Source: Noviherbaspirillum massiliense JC206
GTDB taxonomy: Bacteria > Pseudomonadota > Gammaproteobacteria > Burkholderiales > Burkholderiaceae_D
NCBI RefSeq assembly: GCF_000312045.1
Contig: NZ_HE978635.1
Span: 672,774-736,773 of the forward strand
Direction: 5' to 3'
Length of the DNA stretch: 64,000 bases
Positions 28,845 through 36,556 of this stretch are shown here, piece by piece (position 1 is the first letter of the stretch; each line of letters starts with the position of its first letter). Both the position numbers and the translations under genes were made by a program. The notes beneath the pieces are model-generated. The model was given only the letters and a program-made list of their open reading frames with translations. It made no database searches and was not told where the DNA came from.

Positions 28845-29384
28845 ATGCGCACAAGGACCAACGCCGCCGATTTCAGCATGCCCACCCCTTCGCGGCCGGG
28901 CCGCACACGCAAGCCAGGAGCCTGGGCCGTCAGGGAGTCGCTTATCCATGGCAAGGGAGTGTTTGCGACCAGGCCGATTGCACCGGGGGAGCGCATCATC
29001 GAATACAAGGGCGAGCGCATTTCCTGGCCGGAAGCACTGCGCCGGGCGGAGCGTAACGGCGGACCGTTGAATCACACCTTTTTCTTCACCCTGTCCGATG
29101 GACGAGTCATCGACGGTGGCAGCCAGGGCAATGCGGCGCGCTTCATCAATCATTCATGCGAACCGAATTGCGAGGCGATGGAGCATGAGGATGGCAGGGT
29201 CTACATCTATTCCCTGCGCCACATCGATGCGGGCGAAGAGCTGAGCTACCACTACGCGCTGATCTATGAAGGGCGCCATACCGCCGCGGTCAAACGCGCA
29301 TTCGCCTGCCATTGCGGCGCACCGAGCTGCCCCGGCGTCATGCTGGCGCCCAAGCGCCGCGCAGCCCGCAAGGCTTCCGCGTAA
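28845..29384 (+). CDS. SET domain protein (lysine methyltransferase-like)
   Basis: About 179 residues from the ATG at 28845 (28878 is also possible; neither has a strong ribosome binding site). The SET fold is well marked: HGKGVFATRPIAPGERIIEY at the start, RVIDGGSQGNAARFINHSCE with the pseudoknot RFINHSCEPNCEA that binds S-adenosylmethionine, then GEELSYHYAL with the catalytic Tyr region, and a Cys-rich post-SET tail CHCGAPSCPG that can hold zinc. It probably methylates lysine on a protein. Such eukaryotic-type SET proteins are found in several bacterial lineages; the bacterial target is unknown. Transcribed alone. Confidence 0.85.
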   Translation: MRTRTNAADFSMPTPSRPGRTRKPGAWAVRESLIHGKGVFATRPIAPGERIIEYKGERISWPEALRRAERNGGPLNHTFFFTLSDGRVIDGGSQGNAARFINHSCEPNCEAMEHEDGRVYIYSLRHIDAGEELSYHYALIYEGRHTAAVKRAFACHCGAPSCPGVMLAPKRRAARKASA

Positions 29385-29492
29385 CACACAGTCCGCGTTC
29401 GCTTCCATGCTATCGCGGCCGGCGACAGGCAAACCGGCACATGGTAAGCGCAAGTGCAAATCTGCCACGGTGGCCGATGATAAAATTCTGAC

Positions 29493-29891
29493 ATGGGAAT
29501 GAGCCACCGAACCAGACGTCTTGCCGCAATGATCGCTTCTTTTGCGATCCTGCTGGCCTTGCTCGCCCCATCGGTTTCCCAAGCGCTTGCAGCCGGCAAG
29601 GGCAGTGGTTTTTGGCAGGAAATCTGTTCAGTCAATGCTGCCAAGCTCTACCTTGCGGACAACGACAGCACCTCCGGAGCGCCTTCACCCGCCAGCAAAA
29701 ACGGACTCGCCCCGCAATGCGATTTCTGCCTGACCCATGCAGGCTCGTTCGGCCTGGCGCCGGCTGCCTTCACTATTCCGCTTGCCATTCAACCCAGCGT
29801 TCCTTCATTTCCCCCGCTCTTCTACCAGGCGCCGCGACGATTGTTCATCTGGTCCAGGCCGCCATCCCACGCCCCGCCCGTTCATCTCTAG
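29493..29891 (+). CDS. DUF2946 family protein
   Basis: A 132-residue protein with an N-terminal hydrophobic segment (LAAMIASFAILLALLAPSVSQA) that is a signal peptide or anchor, a short CDFCLTHAGSFGL metal-like motif in the middle, and the conserved tail LFYQAPRRLFIWSRPPSHAPP. This ending identifies DUF2946, a small family often found beside copper-related TonB receptors or membrane proteins. A beta-barrel gene follows closely, so the two may form an operon involved in metal handling; that is inference. Confidence 0.78.
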   Translation: MGMSHRTRRLAAMIASFAILLALLAPSVSQALAAGKGSGFWQEICSVNAAKLYLADNDSTSGAPSPASKNGLAPQCDFCLTHAGSFGLAPAAFTIPLAIQPSVPSFPPLFYQAPRRLFIWSRPPSHAPPVHL

Positions 29892-30054
29892 CCATTAGTA
29901 CGCCCGATCGCCGCGCAATCATGCGAGGCAGATCCACCGGCCGTCCCTGCTCCGCCTTGCGCCAGCAATTCCGGAGAACATGGACCGGCCATCCGTATAT
30001 GGCATGCGTCTCCTGCTAAGAGCTGCCAGAAATCCGACACATTCGAGTTTAGAA

Positions 30055-31017
30055 ATGAAAACCTTCAAGCCCTTCCTCATCGCCGCATGCTGCGGCAGCA
30101 TCCTTCCTTCGCTGGCAATGGCCAGCTGCGGCTCCGCGTTTTGCACCGTCAACAGCAGCTGGACCTCAGAAAGCGCAGCGGTGGAAGCGGGTTCCGTACT
30201 GGACCTGCGCTACGAATACATCCACCAGGATCAGCCGCGGACAGGCAGCGACAATCTCGCGGTGGGAGAAATCCGGCGCCACCATGACGAAGTCAGCACG
30301 ATCAACCGGAATTTGCTCGCCACCTATTCCCATACTTTCAACTCCGCGTGGGGGCTGTCGGTGGTGGTGCCGGTCGTGGACCGGGACCATCTGCATATCC
30401 ATAACCATCAAGGCGGGCAGATTCCCGAGCGCTGGGATTTCACGGAACTGGGGGACGTGCGCGTCGTGGGCCGCTATCAGTTGCCCTACATCGGCGATCC
30501 GCTCAAGGCAAGCACAACCGGAATCACCTTTGGCGTGAAACTGCCCACCGGCAGAACCAGGCTTGCCAACGAGGACGGCGACGTGGCCGAACGCAGCCTG
30601 CAGCCGGGGACCGGCACGACCGATGCAATCATCGGCGCCTACTACCATCAGAAGCTGCCGGAATGGAGCTCTTCCTGGTTTGCCCAGACCCAGTACCAGC
30701 ATGCGTTGAACAGCCACAATGACTACAAGCCGGGCGACCAGTTCGGCCTGGATGTCGGCTACCGTTACGGGTTGACCGACAATCTCGGTGCGCTGATTCA
30801 GGCCAACTTCCTTGTGAAGCGGCGTGACAGCGGCGCCGAAGCGGAACCCGAGGACAGCGGCGGCCGCTTCGTTTTTATCAGTCCGGGCCTCAGCTACACC
30901 ATTTCAGACAATGTGCAGGTCTATAGCTTCTTCCAGAAATCCGTGTACCAGCATGTCAACGGCGTACAGCTGACCGCCGACAAGGCATTTGTCGTGGGCA
31001 TTACCGGACGTTTCTGA
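30055..31017 (+). CDS. Outer-membrane beta-barrel protein (MetA/transporter-like)
   Basis: About 320 residues with a signal peptide (MKTFKPFLIAACCGSILPSLAMA). The mature part consists of repeating amphipathic strands (VLDLRYEYIHQDQ, LLATYSHTFNSAWGLSVVVP, GDVRVVGRYQLPYIG, TGITFGVKLPTGRTR, DQFGLDVGYRYGLTD) and ends in a Phe. GVKLPTG is typical of the PF13557 'MetA-pathway of phenol degradation' barrel family, which in many genomes are general outer-membrane transporters. A His-rich loop (DRDHLHIHNHQ) could bind metal. An upstream start at 29980 precedes the signal peptide and was rejected. It follows the DUF2946 gene. Confidence 0.75.
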   Translation: MKTFKPFLIAACCGSILPSLAMASCGSAFCTVNSSWTSESAAVEAGSVLDLRYEYIHQDQPRTGSDNLAVGEIRRHHDEVSTINRNLLATYSHTFNSAWGLSVVVPVVDRDHLHIHNHQGGQIPERWDFTELGDVRVVGRYQLPYIGDPLKASTTGITFGVKLPTGRTRLANEDGDVAERSLQPGTGTTDAIIGAYYHQKLPEWSSSWFAQTQYQHALNSHNDYKPGDQFGLDVGYRYGLTDNLGALIQANFLVKRRDSGAEAEPEDSGGRFVFISPGLSYTISDNVQVYSFFQKSVYQHVNGVQLTADKAFVVGITGRF

Positions 31018-31030
31018 CGGGTTGAAGATA

Positions 31031-31057
31031 GGGAAGCGGTGTACCGCATCGCTTCCT
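31031..31057 (+). terminator. Hairpin after the barrel gene
   Basis: GGAAGCG at 31032-31038 pairs with CGCTTCC at 31050-31056 around an inner GGTGTACC. It is followed by TCCTCC, so it is only a weak intrinsic terminator candidate. Confidence 0.4.
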
Positions 31058-31206
31058 CCTCGCACCTGCAGCAGACAGGAATGCACGGCCAGCGGCCCAT
31101 CTTGCTGCCCTGATTCTGCAAAAAAAAGCAACAGCGGGTGAAGCGTCTGGAATTGAATTTGCATTATGGATAAGATGCAATTCTTTGCCACGACTGGTCT
31201 TCCGCC

Positions 31207-33417
31207 ATGCGCATCCGCTCCCGTCTGCTCATCCTGGTCTTCGCGATCCTGATTCCGTCGGTGCTCGGCGCTGCGCTCGCCATCTATTACGTCTATGCGG
31301 AACAGCAAAAGTCTTACCGGGAAAGCATTCAGGAACTGACCAATGCCATGTCGCTTACCCTGGACAAGGAAATGTCCGGCCGCATCAGCATCTTGCAAAC
31401 CCTGGCCAACGCCCCCTCCCTTACCGCTAACGATGTCCCGACTTTCTATCGTTATGCGCTCGAAGTTGCCTCGCATGCAGACGCGGTAGTCATCTTGTCG
31501 GACCAGGCAGGTCACCAGGTTTTCAACACCCGCGTGGCTTTGGGGACCGAGAATCTTCCAAGCATCAACACTTCCCTGCTCACGCTCCGCCAGCAGCACG
31601 GGCCTCATGTTCCGCTGGTGTCCGACGTGTATTATGCTCCGCTCGGCAAGAACCATAGCTTCGCCATACAGGTGCCGGTTGTCCGCGAGGGCCGCATCCT
31701 GTATTACCTGCAAATGAGTTCCTTCGTCAGGAATCTGCAGCGCCTGTTTGAACAACAGAAAATGCCTTCGGGGTGGATTGCAACCATCCTGGATCGCCAG
31801 GGGATGGTCGCCGCACGCTCGCAGGAGGCCGACAAGTTCGTCGGTGCTATCGCCGATGCCTCCCTCCGGACGAAGATCGCCGCAAGTCCGACGGGTACGA
31901 ATGAAGGAACCACACTGAACGGCATTCCGGTGACGGCGTTTTACAGCCGGACACCCACATTCAACTGGTCCGTCGTGGTGAGCGTCCCGAGCGAAACCCT
32001 GCTGCGACCAGCCAGGAACGCCGCAGCCCTTGTCGCGGCAATCGCCCTGGCGCTGCTGGGCCTGGGCATGGCTGCGGCACTGGTCACCGCGCGCAAGACT
32101 GCCAAGTCGATGGAAGAGTTGCGCATGGCCGCTGCAGCACTGGGACAGGGAAATACGATTGCAGGACTGGCTTCCGGCGTTACCGAGATCGATGCGGTAA
32201 GCAAGGAAATGGCCCACGCAAGCGAACATATCCGCAACGCGAAAATCGAGCTGGAGCATCGGGTTGCCGATGCGGTTGCCACGGCCGAACGCTCGCAAAA
32301 AGCCTTGGTTCAATCCCAGAAGCTGGAAGCCCTGGGCCGTCTCACGGGCGGCATCGCGCATGACTTCAACAATGTGATGCAAACCCTCACCACCGGCTTG
32401 CAGCTGCTCTTGTTTACCGTGACCGAGCCCCGGCTCAAGGCAACGATAGAGGTATGCGAGCGTGCGGTAGAGAGGGCGGTGGAACTGACGCGACAGCTGA
32501 TGGTGTTTGGACGGGTGCAGGACGCGCACCTCGCGGTGGTCGATCTGGTCCGCCAGGTCGAAGAGATCAAGCCTCTGCTGGTGGGAGGCCTGCGCAACAA
32601 TATCGAGCTTCGATTTGACGTCGGACCCGATCTCTGGCCGGTGTCCATTGACCCCAGCCAGTTCGACCTGGCCATGCTAAACGTGGTCATCAATGCGCGT
32701 GATGCGATGCCCGACGGCGGAAGCATCGTCATCAGGATGCACAACTTCCCTCTGGCAGAATCGATGGGTGAGCTGGTCGCAGGCGACTACGTGCAGATTT
32801 CCGTCATCGATACCGGGCAAGGAATGCGGCAGGAAGTCCTGAGCAAGGCGCTTGATCCGTTCTTCACCACAAAACCGCTCGGGAAAGGCTCGGGCATGGG
32901 GCTGCCGCAAGCCTACGGATTCGCGAAGCAGTCGGCGGGCAACTTGACGCTCCACAGCAAGCCGGGCGAAGGGACGACTGTCATCTTTTACCTGCCAAGA
33001 GCGCACGGAGCGGTTGAGCCGAGCCCCGGGCCCCACAAAACGGCCATGCCGCGAAGCCTGGAAACGGGAAGCAGACTCCTGTTTGTCGAAGACGATCCTC
33101 TCGTTGCTACTGTCGTGATTCCTGCCCTGAAGGAGGCAGGCTTCGAAGTGCAGGAAGCAAAAAATGGTGAAGATGCCCTGGCGAAGATAAAACGGGACGG
33201 GCCGTTCGACGTGGTGTTCTCCGACGTTGTCATGCCCGGCCCGGTCAGCGGGATCGACCTGGCTGAGTACATTACCAGGCACGACAGCCGTACCAGAGTG
33301 GTCCTGGCCACCGGGTACTCGGACCAGCGCATAAATCTGCGCGGGGTGGAAATACTCGCCAAGCCGTATGACGTGCAGGAAGCCGTTGAGATCCTGAGCC
33401 GGACGCAATCTGACTGA
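31207..33417 (+). CDS. Membrane hybrid sensor histidine kinase (CACHE-HisKA-HATPase-REC)
   Basis: A 736-residue hybrid kinase. Transmembrane helix 1 (LLILVFAILIPSVLGAALAIYY) and a second helix near residues 270-292 frame a periplasmic double-CACHE sensor. A HAMP-like linker leads to the kinase core with His385 in GGIAHDFNNVMQ, the GG-x-AHDFNN type used by hybrid kinases of the NtrB/RcsC-like group, then HATPase boxes (NVVINARDAM, DTGQGM, GSGMGLPQAYG) and a receiver with Asp673 in VVFSDVVMPGP. It senses an unknown periplasmic small molecule. No response-regulator gene is adjacent, so its partner is elsewhere. Confidence 0.9.
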   Translation: MRIRSRLLILVFAILIPSVLGAALAIYYVYAEQQKSYRESIQELTNAMSLTLDKEMSGRISILQTLANAPSLTANDVPTFYRYALEVASHADAVVILSDQAGHQVFNTRVALGTENLPSINTSLLTLRQQHGPHVPLVSDVYYAPLGKNHSFAIQVPVVREGRILYYLQMSSFVRNLQRLFEQQKMPSGWIATILDRQGMVAARSQEADKFVGAIADASLRTKIAASPTGTNEGTTLNGIPVTAFYSRTPTFNWSVVVSVPSETLLRPARNAAALVAAIALALLGLGMAAALVTARKTAKSMEELRMAAAALGQGNTIAGLASGVTEIDAVSKEMAHASEHIRNAKIELEHRVADAVATAERSQKALVQSQKLEALGRLTGGIAHDFNNVMQTLTTGLQLLLFTVTEPRLKATIEVCERAVERAVELTRQLMVFGRVQDAHLAVVDLVRQVEEIKPLLVGGLRNNIELRFDVGPDLWPVSIDPSQFDLAMLNVVINARDAMPDGGSIVIRMHNFPLAESMGELVAGDYVQISVIDTGQGMRQEVLSKALDPFFTTKPLGKGSGMGLPQAYGFAKQSAGNLTLHSKPGEGTTVIFYLPRAHGAVEPSPGPHKTAMPRSLETGSRLLFVEDDPLVATVVIPALKEAGFEVQEAKNGEDALAKIKRDGPFDVVFSDVVMPGPVSGIDLAEYITRHDSRTRVVLATGYSDQRINLRGVEILAKPYDVQEAVEILSRTQSD

Positions 33418-33537
33418 CTGCTCCTGCAACCCGGCTCCCTTCGCCGGCCGTCATGCGGCTGGCTTGCTTGCCTTAACTCGCGTGTGGCGGCGCTTGGCTC
33501 CATTCCTCCCGAACGCAGTGACGTTCCCGGCGCAGGC

Positions 33538-35241
33538 TTACCCTGCCTGGCTCGCTGCGGTCCTTTCCGCATTCAGCATCACCGGACAGCCGCGGGTTGC
33601 CAGCCGGTTGATCGCGTTGACCAGGGCGAGTACCGAAGCAGTGACAATATTCGTACTGATCCCGGCGCCGAATGCGGAGCCGGCCACGCCCGGCCAGGCT
33701 GCCTCCAGGATTGCGACAGCCTGGCCTTCCGCACCGGCGCTGATCGCCCGTTCTTCGTAGTGGTCGATGCGCACCGGAATGCCCAGCGCATCCACAGCCG
33801 CTGCGATCGGCCCATTGCCGTTCCCGCAAAGACGGTGGCGGCTGCCGCGGAAGCTAAGGTCCAGTTCGATGCTCCGGCCATTCTCGTCAAGCCGGTGTCC
33901 GTGGCAGATCAATGCGGCGTCGGCATGCTGGGTGTGGAGATAGGTGTCACGGAAGAGCGCCCACAGCTGATGGCCGCTGATCTCGCTTTCACTGGCATCG
34001 GCATGCTGCTGCACCAGTGCGCTGAACTCGACCTGCATGCGCCGCGGCATCTGAATCCCGCGTTCCCGCTCGAGCAGAAATGCGATCCCGCCCTTGCCGG
34101 ACTGGCTGTTGACGCGGATGAGGCTGTCATAGGTGCGGCCAAGGTCTGCCGGGTCGATCGGAAGGTAAGGGACTTCCCATATGCCTTCCGGGTCACGCGC
34201 GGCGAGCCCTTTCTTGATGGCGTCCTGGTGCGAACCAGAGAACGCCGTGAAAACCAGGTCGCCGACGTAGGGGTGACGGGGATGAATCGGCAGCCCGGTA
34301 CACTCCTCGGCAACGCGTGCGATACCGTTGATGTCGGAAAAATCGAGGTGCGGATGGACTCCCTGGGTGTAAAGATTGAGCGCAACGGTAACCAGGTCGA
34401 GGTTGCCGCTCCTCTCCCCGTTACCGAACAGGCAGCCTTCAACCCGCTGGGCGCCGGCCATCATCGCAAGCTCCGCTGCGGCTACCCCGGTACCCCTGTC
34501 GTTATGGGGGTGCACTGACAGGATGATGTGTTCGCGAGGCGCGAGCCGCCGGTGCATCCACTCGATCTGGTCGGCGAACACGTTCGGCGTCGCGTTTTCC
34601 ACCGTGGTCGGCAGGTTGATGATGATGCGCCGGCCGGGGGCGGTGCCCCATGCATTGATCGCGGTCTGGCATGCCTGCAGCGATACGTCCAGCTCCGTCA
34701 TGCAAAAGCATTCAGGTGAATACTGCAAGGTCCACTGCGTCTGCGGACAGGCATCAGTCAACTCCCGGACGTGCCGCACGTTGCGCTCGATGAAGCCCAG
34801 CATTTCCGGCACTGACATTCCGAACACGACTTCCCTCCACACCGGTGCCGTGGCGTTATAGAGGTGGACGATCGCCTGCCGCACACCCTTGACAGCTTCC
34901 ACCGTCCTTTCGATCAGGTCGGGTCGGGACTGGGTCATGACCATCAGCGTGACGTCGTCCGGCACAAGGTCTTCTTCGATCAGTCGGCGCACGAAGTCGA
35001 AGTCGATCTGGGACGCGGCAGGAAAGCCGACTTCGATCTCCTTGAAGCCGATGCGCACAAGCTCACGGAACAAGCGCATCTTGCGTTCGCCGTTCATCGG
35101 CTCGAAGAGCGCCTGGTTGCCGTCGCGCAGGTCAGTGGAAAGCCAGATTGGCGAAGAGGCAATGACTTTCGAGGGCCATTGCCGGTCGGTGAGCTGGACA
35201 GGGGGAAAGGGGCGGTACTTGCGGGCGGGTTCTTGCATCAT
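33538..35241 (-). CDS. leuA: 2-isopropylmalate synthase
   Basis: A 567-residue enzyme of the long LeuA type. It condenses acetyl-CoA with 2-ketoisovalerate in the first step of leucine synthesis. The TIM-barrel domain carries the metal-binding LSTDLRDGNQAL and HPHNDRGTGVAAAE motifs and GNGERSGNLDLV; the C-terminal domain (~430-567) is the leucine-sensing LeuA dimer domain, ending LALVNAINRLATRG. The ATG at 35241 has GGAG six nt upstream; a GTG at 35253 is upstream in frame. A leucine-rich leader ORF and an inverted repeat lie just before it, listed separately. leuB, leuC and leuD are not in the window. Confidence 0.95.
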   Translation of the reverse strand: MMQEPARKYRPFPPVQLTDRQWPSKVIASSPIWLSTDLRDGNQALFEPMNGERKMRLFRELVRIGFKEIEVGFPAASQIDFDFVRRLIEEDLVPDDVTLMVMTQSRPDLIERTVEAVKGVRQAIVHLYNATAPVWREVVFGMSVPEMLGFIERNVRHVRELTDACPQTQWTLQYSPECFCMTELDVSLQACQTAINAWGTAPGRRIIINLPTTVENATPNVFADQIEWMHRRLAPREHIILSVHPHNDRGTGVAAAELAMMAGAQRVEGCLFGNGERSGNLDLVTVALNLYTQGVHPHLDFSDINGIARVAEECTGLPIHPRHPYVGDLVFTAFSGSHQDAIKKGLAARDPEGIWEVPYLPIDPADLGRTYDSLIRVNSQSGKGGIAFLLERERGIQMPRRMQVEFSALVQQHADASESEISGHQLWALFRDTYLHTQHADAALICHGHRLDENGRSIELDLSFRGSRHRLCGNGNGPIAAAVDALGIPVRIDHYEERAISAGAEGQAVAILEAAWPGVAGSAFGAGISTNIVTASVLALVNAINRLATRGCPVMLNAERTAASQAG

Positions 35242-35297
35242 CTTGGGCTCCACGATTATTGCCGGCGTTCTTGCGCCAGCTGGTTCAACACGGATGT

Positions 35298-35358
35298 ACT
35301 CCCCCTGTCGCGTCTGCCACTTGGCAGGTACGATGATTGGCCGGGATCAGGGGGGAGT
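35298..35358 (-). promoter_or_regulatory. Inverted repeats between the leucine leader ORF and leuA
   Basis: On the minus strand the sequence just after the leader stop (ACTCCCCCCTG, 35348-35358) can pair with CAGGGGGAGT at 35298-35307, and an inner hairpin CTGCCA/TGGCAG lies at 35314-35327. Alternative pairing around a leader stop codon is what an attenuator needs. No T run follows, so if it controls leuA it may act on ribosome access or by factor-dependent termination rather than as an intrinsic terminator. Confidence 0.5.
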
Positions 35359-35468
35359 CAGATGCGTGTGCGCGGTAGCAGCAGATGGGTGGCGAACGCG
35401 AGCAGACCCCGGCCAAGCCTCAGGCTTAGCAGTAGGTCTAGAGCCAGCAATTGCAGTTGATTCGCCAT
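35358..35468 (-). CDS. Putative leuA leader peptide (leucine-rich)
   Basis: A 36-residue ORF from ATG at 35468 to TGA at 35358-35360, about 115 nt upstream of leuA. Fourteen of 36 residues are leucine, in runs such as QLQLLALDLLLSLRLG and HLLLP. Four of the leucine codons are CTA, which is rare in DNA this GC-rich, and TTG, CTT and CTC each appear once. This is what a transcription-attenuation leader looks like: ribosomes would stall on it when charged leucyl-tRNA is short. There is no ribosome binding site; a promoter lies so close that the message would be leaderless. I infer its role from position and composition; it is not proven to be translated. Confidence 0.75.
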   Translation of the reverse strand: MANQLQLLALDLLLSLRLGRGLLAFATHLLLPRTRI

Positions 35469-35473
35469 GCCGT

Positions 35474-35503
35474 TTTATAACATGGAACTTTCGGATACGG
35501 CAA
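35474..35503 (-). promoter_or_regulatory. Candidate promoter of the leader-leuA transcript
   Basis: On the minus strand TTGCCG at 35498-35503 and TATAAA at 35474-35479 are separated by 18 nt, close to the sigma-70 consensus. The expected start point, 6-7 nt after the -10 box, falls at about 35467-35468, right on the ATG of the leucine leader ORF. Confidence 0.6.
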
Positions 35504-35731
35504 CAAGGGCGGATGAAAAGTCTCGCTTCATTCGCCGCATTTCAATCTCATAGGCGGCGGATGCATTGTCGCCATGAAACATAGGCGACACTGGAAAAGC
35601 GATTTCCCGTGTTCGACGTCCAAATACGGACGGAGCGACATTCCGTTCCGCTCCACGCCCCTGCCAGCCGCCGACGCAGCTTTGATTTCATGGCTGCGTA
35701 TCGAACCGGGGCAGGAAGCGCGGACGGGATG

Positions 35732-36499
35732 TCAGTGGACCGAGGGCTGGCTTGTGCCTGCCTCCGTCTCTGCTGCCGACCCCAGCGTAGCTTCGTTGAA
35801 CCAGGTTTCAACCTGCTGCAAATGGCTGCGTTCCGCCTCCAGCGCGGCGCGGAAATCCGCCGCCATCTGATCATGGTTCTGGGCTTCGGCGAGCGTGATC
35901 AATCCTTCCCAGCCATGGTTGTCGGTCATTTCCGCCACCAGTATCGCGTGCAGCGATTGCGCCACGCTGGTGCGGGCATCCGTCACCACCTGCAGCAGCC
36001 CCATGGATTCCACACCGACCACGTCGGCACAGGGAGTCATGGATGTCGGATCGCCGCCCAGCGTGCGAATGGCATCCGCGACCATGGCCGCATGGCGCAC
36101 CTCTTCTTCACGGATGTGCAACAACCGTTCTCCGGGAATGGTCATGGTGCCTTCCTGTTCGAGCGCGGCGACCTTGGTGATCAGCGCGTCATACAGGCGC
36201 GCGCCGGTACGTTCGAATGCCAGCCGTTCCCCCAGCTTGTCGAGCAGGAGTTGCGGGGCATGACCGGTCATCATCGAGGCGCCGCTTTTCAGCATGCCCT
36301 TGACGGTGCCGGGAACGGGCACGGTGCCGAGCGGGTCGGCCTCGTTGATATAGGAGCTGCGCAATGCAGCCATCGCGGACGCGTCGCCCGCAGGGCTCGG
36401 GGTGGCGGCGGAGGATGAGGCTTGTGTCATGTCGTCGATGTCGAAAGGTGACATCTGGACGCCGGTGCGGTTCATGCCGATGGAGGGTGTTTCTTTCAT
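35732..36499 (-). CDS. Ferritin-like domain protein (second gene of pair)
   Basis: A 255-residue protein. After a Met/Ser-rich N-terminal ~45 residues it has a four-helix bundle with a full set of diiron ligands: Glu in RLAFERTGARLY, ExxH in REEEVRHAAM, Glu in HAILVAEMTDNHGWE and ExxH in EAERSHLQQVE. These bind two irons in ferritins, rubrerythrins and manganese catalases. A role in iron storage, peroxide or DNA protection is possible but not shown. It is the second gene of a pair, 57 bp after the 390-residue partner, with AGGAAAGGA before its ATG. Confidence 0.8.
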   Translation of the reverse strand: MKETPSIGMNRTGVQMSPFDIDDMTQASSSAATPSPAGDASAMAALRSSYINEADPLGTVPVPGTVKGMLKSGASMMTGHAPQLLLDKLGERLAFERTGARLYDALITKVAALEQEGTMTIPGERLLHIREEEVRHAAMVADAIRTLGGDPTSMTPCADVVGVESMGLLQVVTDARTSVAQSLHAILVAEMTDNHGWEGLITLAEAQNHDQMAADFRAALEAERSHLQQVETWFNEATLGSAAETEAGTSQPSVH

Positions 36500-36556
36500 G
36501 ATGGATCCTTTCCTGGAAATTCTTCAGCTCGGTGGAACGAGAGACGCCAATGCGCG

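Noticed and set aside
35298-35358. Classical intrinsic terminator between the leader ORF and leuA
   Set aside because: The stem is present but no T run follows, so I list it only as attenuator-like pairing.
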